A DNA stretch of 64,000 nucleotides. Source: JANMDR01 sp031409495. GTDB taxonomy: Bacteria; Pseudomonadota; Gammaproteobacteria; Burkholderiales; Usitatibacteraceae. Shown piece after piece: positions 60,885-64,000 of this stretch. Numbering within the stretch: the stretch's first letter is position 1; every line of letters begins with the position of its first letter. The stretch lies in NCBI GenBank assembly GCA_031409495.1, contig JANNXI010000201.1:4075-68074 (forward strand), written 5' to 3'. Made by a program: the position numbers and the translations under genes. The notes beneath the pieces were generated by a model. That model was not told the DNA's origin. It did no database searches and saw only the letters and a list, made by a program, of their open reading frames with translations.

Positions 60885-62141
60885 ATGTATTTATCTGAGT
60901 TAAAACTCAAGCACATCACTGAACTTGTTGCCATGGCAGCCGAAGGCGATCTTGAAGGCGCCAACCGATTGCGCAAACAAGAGCTTATTTTTGCGTTGCT
61001 GAAACACCACGCTAAAAAAGGCGAAGCTATTTTTGGTGATGGTACCTTAGAGGTGCTGCAAGACGGCTTTGGTTTTTTACGTTCACCGGATATTTCATAT
61101 CTGGCCGGCCCCGACGATATTTATGTCAGTCCCTCGCAAATTCGCCGTTTTAATTTGCACACGGGCGACACCATTGAGGGCGAAATTCGTACGCCGAAGG
61201 AAGGGGAACGTTACTTTGCGCTAGTGAAGGTAGACAAGGTAAACGGTGACCTACCTGAAAATACTAAAAACAAAATTCTATTTGAAAATTTAACAGCACT
61301 TTTCCCTAATAAGCCTTTCACACTTGAACGCGAAATTAAAGCCGAAGAAAATATTACCGGCCGCGTAATTGATATTATCGCGCCCATTGGCAAAGGCCAA
61401 CGCGCCCTGCTAGTGGCAAGCCCAAAATCGGGCAAAACGGTTATGTTGCAGCACATCGCCCATGCCATTTCTTCAAACCATCCAGAAGTAACTTTGATTG
61501 TTTTGCTTATCGACGAGCGCCCGGAAGAAGTTACCGAAATGCAGCGCACGGTCAAGGGTGAAGTATTGTCTTCAACTTTTGATGAACCTGCTACGCGGCA
61601 CATACAGGTAGCTGAAATGGTGATCGAAAAGGCCAAGCGTTTGGTTGAACATAAACGCGACGTGGTGATTCTGCTTGATTCCATAACACGCTTGGCGAGG
61701 GCTTATAACACGGTGGTACCGGCCTCCGGCAAGGTGCTGACTGGTGGCGTGGATGCCAACGCATTGCAGCGCCCTAAACGCTTCTTTGGTGCCGCCCGTA
61801 ACGTCGAAGAAGGTGGTTCACTCACCATCATAGCCACGGCCCTGATTGATACCGGAAGTAAGATGGACGACGTAATTTATGAAGAATTTAAAAGCACCGG
61901 CAACATGGAGGTGCATCTTGATCGGCGCGCCGCAGAAAAGCGCGTGTATCCAGCCATCAACGTCAATCGCTCGGGGACACGTCGCGAGGAGCTGCTAATT
62001 AAACCAGATCTGCTGCAGAAGGTTTGGGTATTGCGTAAATTGCTTTACGGTATGGATGAACTCGAAGCGACGGAATTTTTAGTCGATAAGCTCAAAGCCA
62101 CAAAAAATAACGGTGAGTTTTTTGATTCGATGAAGAAGTAA
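60885..62141 (+). CDS. rho: Transcription termination factor Rho
   Basis: 418 residues, standard. N-terminal helical domain, RNA-binding cold-shock fold (LQDGFGFLRSPD, DDIYVSPSQIRRFNLHTGD), P-loop LVASPKSGKTVMLQ, Walker B VVILLDSITRLARAYN and Q/R-loop KVLTGGVDANAL. Hexameric RNA helicase that ends transcripts. Next downstream, after 12 bases, are peptide-export genes. Confidence 0.98.
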   Translation: MYLSELKLKHITELVAMAAEGDLEGANRLRKQELIFALLKHHAKKGEAIFGDGTLEVLQDGFGFLRSPDISYLAGPDDIYVSPSQIRRFNLHTGDTIEGEIRTPKEGERYFALVKVDKVNGDLPENTKNKILFENLTALFPNKPFTLEREIKAEENITGRVIDIIAPIGKGQRALLVASPKSGKTVMLQHIAHAISSNHPEVTLIVLLIDERPEEVTEMQRTVKGEVLSSTFDEPATRHIQVAEMVIEKAKRLVEHKRDVVILLDSITRLARAYNTVVPASGKVLTGGVDANALQRPKRFFGAARNVEEGGSLTIIATALIDTGSKMDDVIYEEFKSTGNMEVHLDRRAAEKRVYPAINVNRSGTRREELLIKPDLLQKVWVLRKLLYGMDELEATEFLVDKLKATKNNGEFFDSMKK

Positions 62142-62153
62142 AATACGCGTTTT

Positions 62154-63401
62154 ATGACTAGCCAATTATTCCGCAAGGAAGCATTAGCACATCAACGCGA
62201 CAAGCTCTTTGGTGAAGCCCTCATCATATGGCCTGTTTCACTAAAAATATTATTGCTTGGTGCGGTCTTTGCGGCGGCGGCAATTGTTACGTTTGCCCTT
62301 GTCGGTGAATACACGCGTAAGGCACGAGTAACGGGCTATTTAGTACCGAGTGGCGGCTTTGTCAAAGTCTATGCGCGGGAAGTGGCAACTATTGTCGAGC
62401 GGCGCGTCAATGAAGGCAGTCAGGTCAAAAAAGGCGATGTGCTGTTTTTGTTGTCCCTTGATCGCGGCAACAGCTCAGGCGTGGGTGTAGGGCAAGTAGC
62501 GTTAGCTGAAACGCGACGTCGGCGAGCAGCGTTATTATTGGAGCAAGACAAAGTCAGAGCCATTGGCCGTTCGCAAGCGGCACAACTAGAAAAGCGGATT
62601 ACATCATTAGCCGATGAATCTACAAAAATTGATCGTGAAATAGATCTGCAACGCCAACGCGTAGAAACGTTTCGCAAGTCAAATGAGCGTCTAAAGCAGC
62701 TCACGCGGGAGAACTTTGTATCAGCAAATCAATTGCAGCAGCAAACAGGCTTACTGCTAGAGCAAGAGGTATTGCTCTCGAGCCTCGAACGCAACAAACT
62801 TTCCATCGCCAGAGAAATGGCGAGTGCTAAACAACAGCTGCCAGAAATTGCGCTACGTTCACAAAACGAGGTATCTAGCGTGGAACGCCAGCTAAGTGCA
62901 CTCACGCAAGATTTAGCAGAGGTCGATGCACGACGAGAGCTGGTGGTTATAGCGCCAGCGGATGGTGTGGTAACCGCGATACAGGCCAACGTGGGTCAGC
63001 TTGCTACACCTAGTATTGCGTTACTTAATATCATTCCCGCCGACGCCGTATTTGAAGCGAAACTATTCGCGCCTGCAAACGCAATCGGGTTTATCAAATC
63101 AGGCAAAAAGGTCAACCTCCGCTATGCAGGCTACCCGTACCAGCGCTTTGGGCATCACGCGGGTACAGTAACGCAAGTTGCTAAAACGGTAGTCACGCCC
63201 AATGAATTATCAACGCCTACCAATTTGCAAGAACCGTTTTATTTTGTGACCGTCGCACTTCAGCAACAGACCATTCAAGCTTACGGCGAGCAATATGCGC
63301 TACAGGCTGGCATGACGTTAGAGGCAGACGTATTGCTCGACAGCCGGCCGATTTATCTTTGGGTATTAGAACCGCTGTTCAGTATTAAGGGGCGCATTTA
63401 A
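62154..63401 (+). CDS. HlyD/CvaA-type membrane fusion protein of a peptide exporter
   Basis: 415 residues. A short cytoplasmic N terminus (LFRKEALAHQRDKLFGEALI) and one membrane segment (about 28-52, LKILLLGAVFAAAAIVTFALVG) precede a biotinyl-lipoyl-like half (VTGYLVPSGGFVKVYAREVATI, VKKGDVLFLLS), a long coiled-coil hairpin (about 110-260) and the closing lipoyl half (LVVIAPADGVVTAIQANVGQ). It links an ABC exporter to an outer-membrane channel. It starts 12 bases after rho with no clear ribosome binding site and is followed by its ABC partner after three bases. Confidence 0.92.
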   Translation: MTSQLFRKEALAHQRDKLFGEALIIWPVSLKILLLGAVFAAAAIVTFALVGEYTRKARVTGYLVPSGGFVKVYAREVATIVERRVNEGSQVKKGDVLFLLSLDRGNSSGVGVGQVALAETRRRRAALLLEQDKVRAIGRSQAAQLEKRITSLADESTKIDREIDLQRQRVETFRKSNERLKQLTRENFVSANQLQQQTGLLLEQEVLLSSLERNKLSIAREMASAKQQLPEIALRSQNEVSSVERQLSALTQDLAEVDARRELVVIAPADGVVTAIQANVGQLATPSIALLNIIPADAVFEAKLFAPANAIGFIKSGKKVNLRYAGYPYQRFGHHAGTVTQVAKTVVTPNELSTPTNLQEPFYFVTVALQQQTIQAYGEQYALQAGMTLEADVLLDSRPIYLWVLEPLFSIKGRI

Positions 63402-63404
63402 ATC

Positions 63405-64000
63405 ATGGCGGGCTTACACTTCTGGGGGCGTAAATACGTGCCCGTAATATTACAAACTGAAGCGACCGAGTGCGGCTTAGCGTGTTTGGCGATGGTGGCA
63501 AGCTACCACGGCTTTGAAACTGACTTACCCAGTTTGCGGCGACGATTTGCCATATCCCAGCAAGGTGCAAACCTTCAGCAGCTAATACAGATAGGCCAAC
63601 AGATCAATCTCGGCAGCCGCCCATTACGCGGCGAGATTGATGACTTGGCTGAGGTGAAGCTTCCTGTCGTGTTGCATTGGGACATGAATCACTTTGTGGT
63701 GCTGATTAATATTCGTGGAAATCGGTTCACCATCCATGACCCAGCGCGCGGTGAAGTGATTCTTACACGAGAAGATTTTTCTAATCACTTTACTGGTGTG
63801 GTGCTGGAATTAACGCCCACACAAGCGTTCGAGCAAAAAGTTGAAAAACAAAAAGTTAGCCTATGGAGTTTTTGGCGTCATGCCTATGGTCTAGGCGGCG
63901 CTATGACGCAAATATTATTTTTCGCCCTAGTGCTGGAGTTGTTTGCGATTGTCGCGCCGCTTTATCAACAGCTGGTTATTGATAATGCTGTCGTGTCGGC
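63405..64000 (+). CDS. Peptidase-containing ABC transporter (C39 family), N-terminal part (cut by window edge)
   Basis: Open from the ATG at 63405 to the right edge, about 198 residues. N-terminal C39 peptidase domain with the catalytic Cys in QTEATECGLACLAMVA, His in HWDMNHFVVLINI and Asp in IHDPARGEV, followed by the first membrane segment (QILFFALVLELFAIVAPLYQQLVIDNAVV). Such proteins cleave double-glycine leaders and export the mature peptide (bacteriocin, microcin or RiPP). The ATPase domain and any substrate gene lie beyond the window. Confidence 0.92.
   Translation, partial: MAGLHFWGRKYVPVILQTEATECGLACLAMVASYHGFETDLPSLRRRFAISQQGANLQQLIQIGQQINLGSRPLRGEIDDLAEVKLPVVLHWDMNHFVVLINIRGNRFTIHDPARGEVILTREDFSNHFTGVVLELTPTQAFEQKVEKQKVSLWSFWRHAYGLGGAMTQILFFALVLELFAIVAPLYQQLVIDNAVVS

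Noticed and set aside
63431..63449. GGGCGTAAATACGTGCCC at the start of the ABC transporter gene
   Set aside because: Arms are in the opposite order to the element and the sequence encodes the normal N terminus of C39 transporters.
1..64000. CRISPR arrays, insertion sequences, prophage or integrase genes
   Set aside because: No regularly spaced direct repeats, transposase or integrase frames were found on either strand.

Overview
The window looks like a chromosomal segment of a betaproteobacterium of about 50 % GC. Family-level placement in Burkholderiales (Oxalobacteraceae-like) is a guess from gene order and composition. The gene order is typical of that class: ispE - tRNA-Gln - prs - rplY - pth - ychF, rsmD - coaD - ferredoxin, ftsY - ftsE - ftsX, ubiK - comM, a TorF-type porin with glnK and amt, and trxA - rho. 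No phage, IS element, CRISPR array or rRNA operon was seen.

Layout. 1-4039: two TonB-dependent receptors in tandem on the minus strand, the first cut by the window edge. 4392-9806: psd, a DUF456 membrane protein, a soluble Ser/Thr kinase with a cyclic-nucleotide-binding domain, a secreted protein with a WNPxxSGWG domain, an NTF2-like protein and a periplasmic copper chaperone. 9970-14806: a compact biotin operon, bioB-bioF-bioH-bioC-bioD. 15497-21633: an exported protein with a Cys-rich tail, a thioredoxin-like lipoprotein, comF and a tricorn-type peptidase. 21824-30062: housekeeping block (ychF, pth, rplY, prs, tRNA-Gln, ispE, lolB, a TPR protein, mutM). 30254-36685: dynamin-like GTPase, ferredoxin, coaD, rsmD, ftsY, ftsEX. 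36741-43974: an eight-gene operon around a CFA-type fatty-acid methyltransferase, with a ferritin-like protein divergent from it. 45151-53600: hldC, a GlcD-like oxidase, and a minus-strand run ubiK - comM - multi-PAS histidine kinase - NarL-type regulator. 53721-57015: nitrogen-control region. 57241-62141: folE2, a retropepsin, a Nudix-ThiE fusion, trxA and rho. 62154-64000: the start of a peptide exporter (HlyD-like fusion protein plus C39-peptidase ABC transporter), cut by the right edge.

Three things stand out. First, a dispersed imperfect palindrome of 33 bp (13-bp arms, 7-bp centre) occurs at least 13 times, with several weaker copies. Some copies sit a few bases after stop codons. Others lie inside reading frames without breaking them; 33 is a multiple of three. 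No feature type I recognise explains this family, and I consider it the main candidate for something undescribed. Second, the ammonium transporter carries a signal peptide and a complete OmpA-like peptidoglycan-binding domain at its N terminus. The porin upstream of glnK-amt is preceded by a good sigma-54 promoter and two NtrC-type sites on the same face of the helix. Third, the CFA/DUF1365/FAD-oxidoreductase operon resembles gene sets linked to singlet-oxygen response and modified fatty acids, but no rpoE-chrR pair is present here.

Start codons were chosen from Shine-Dalgarno sequences, overlaps and family N termini; several are GTG or TTG.
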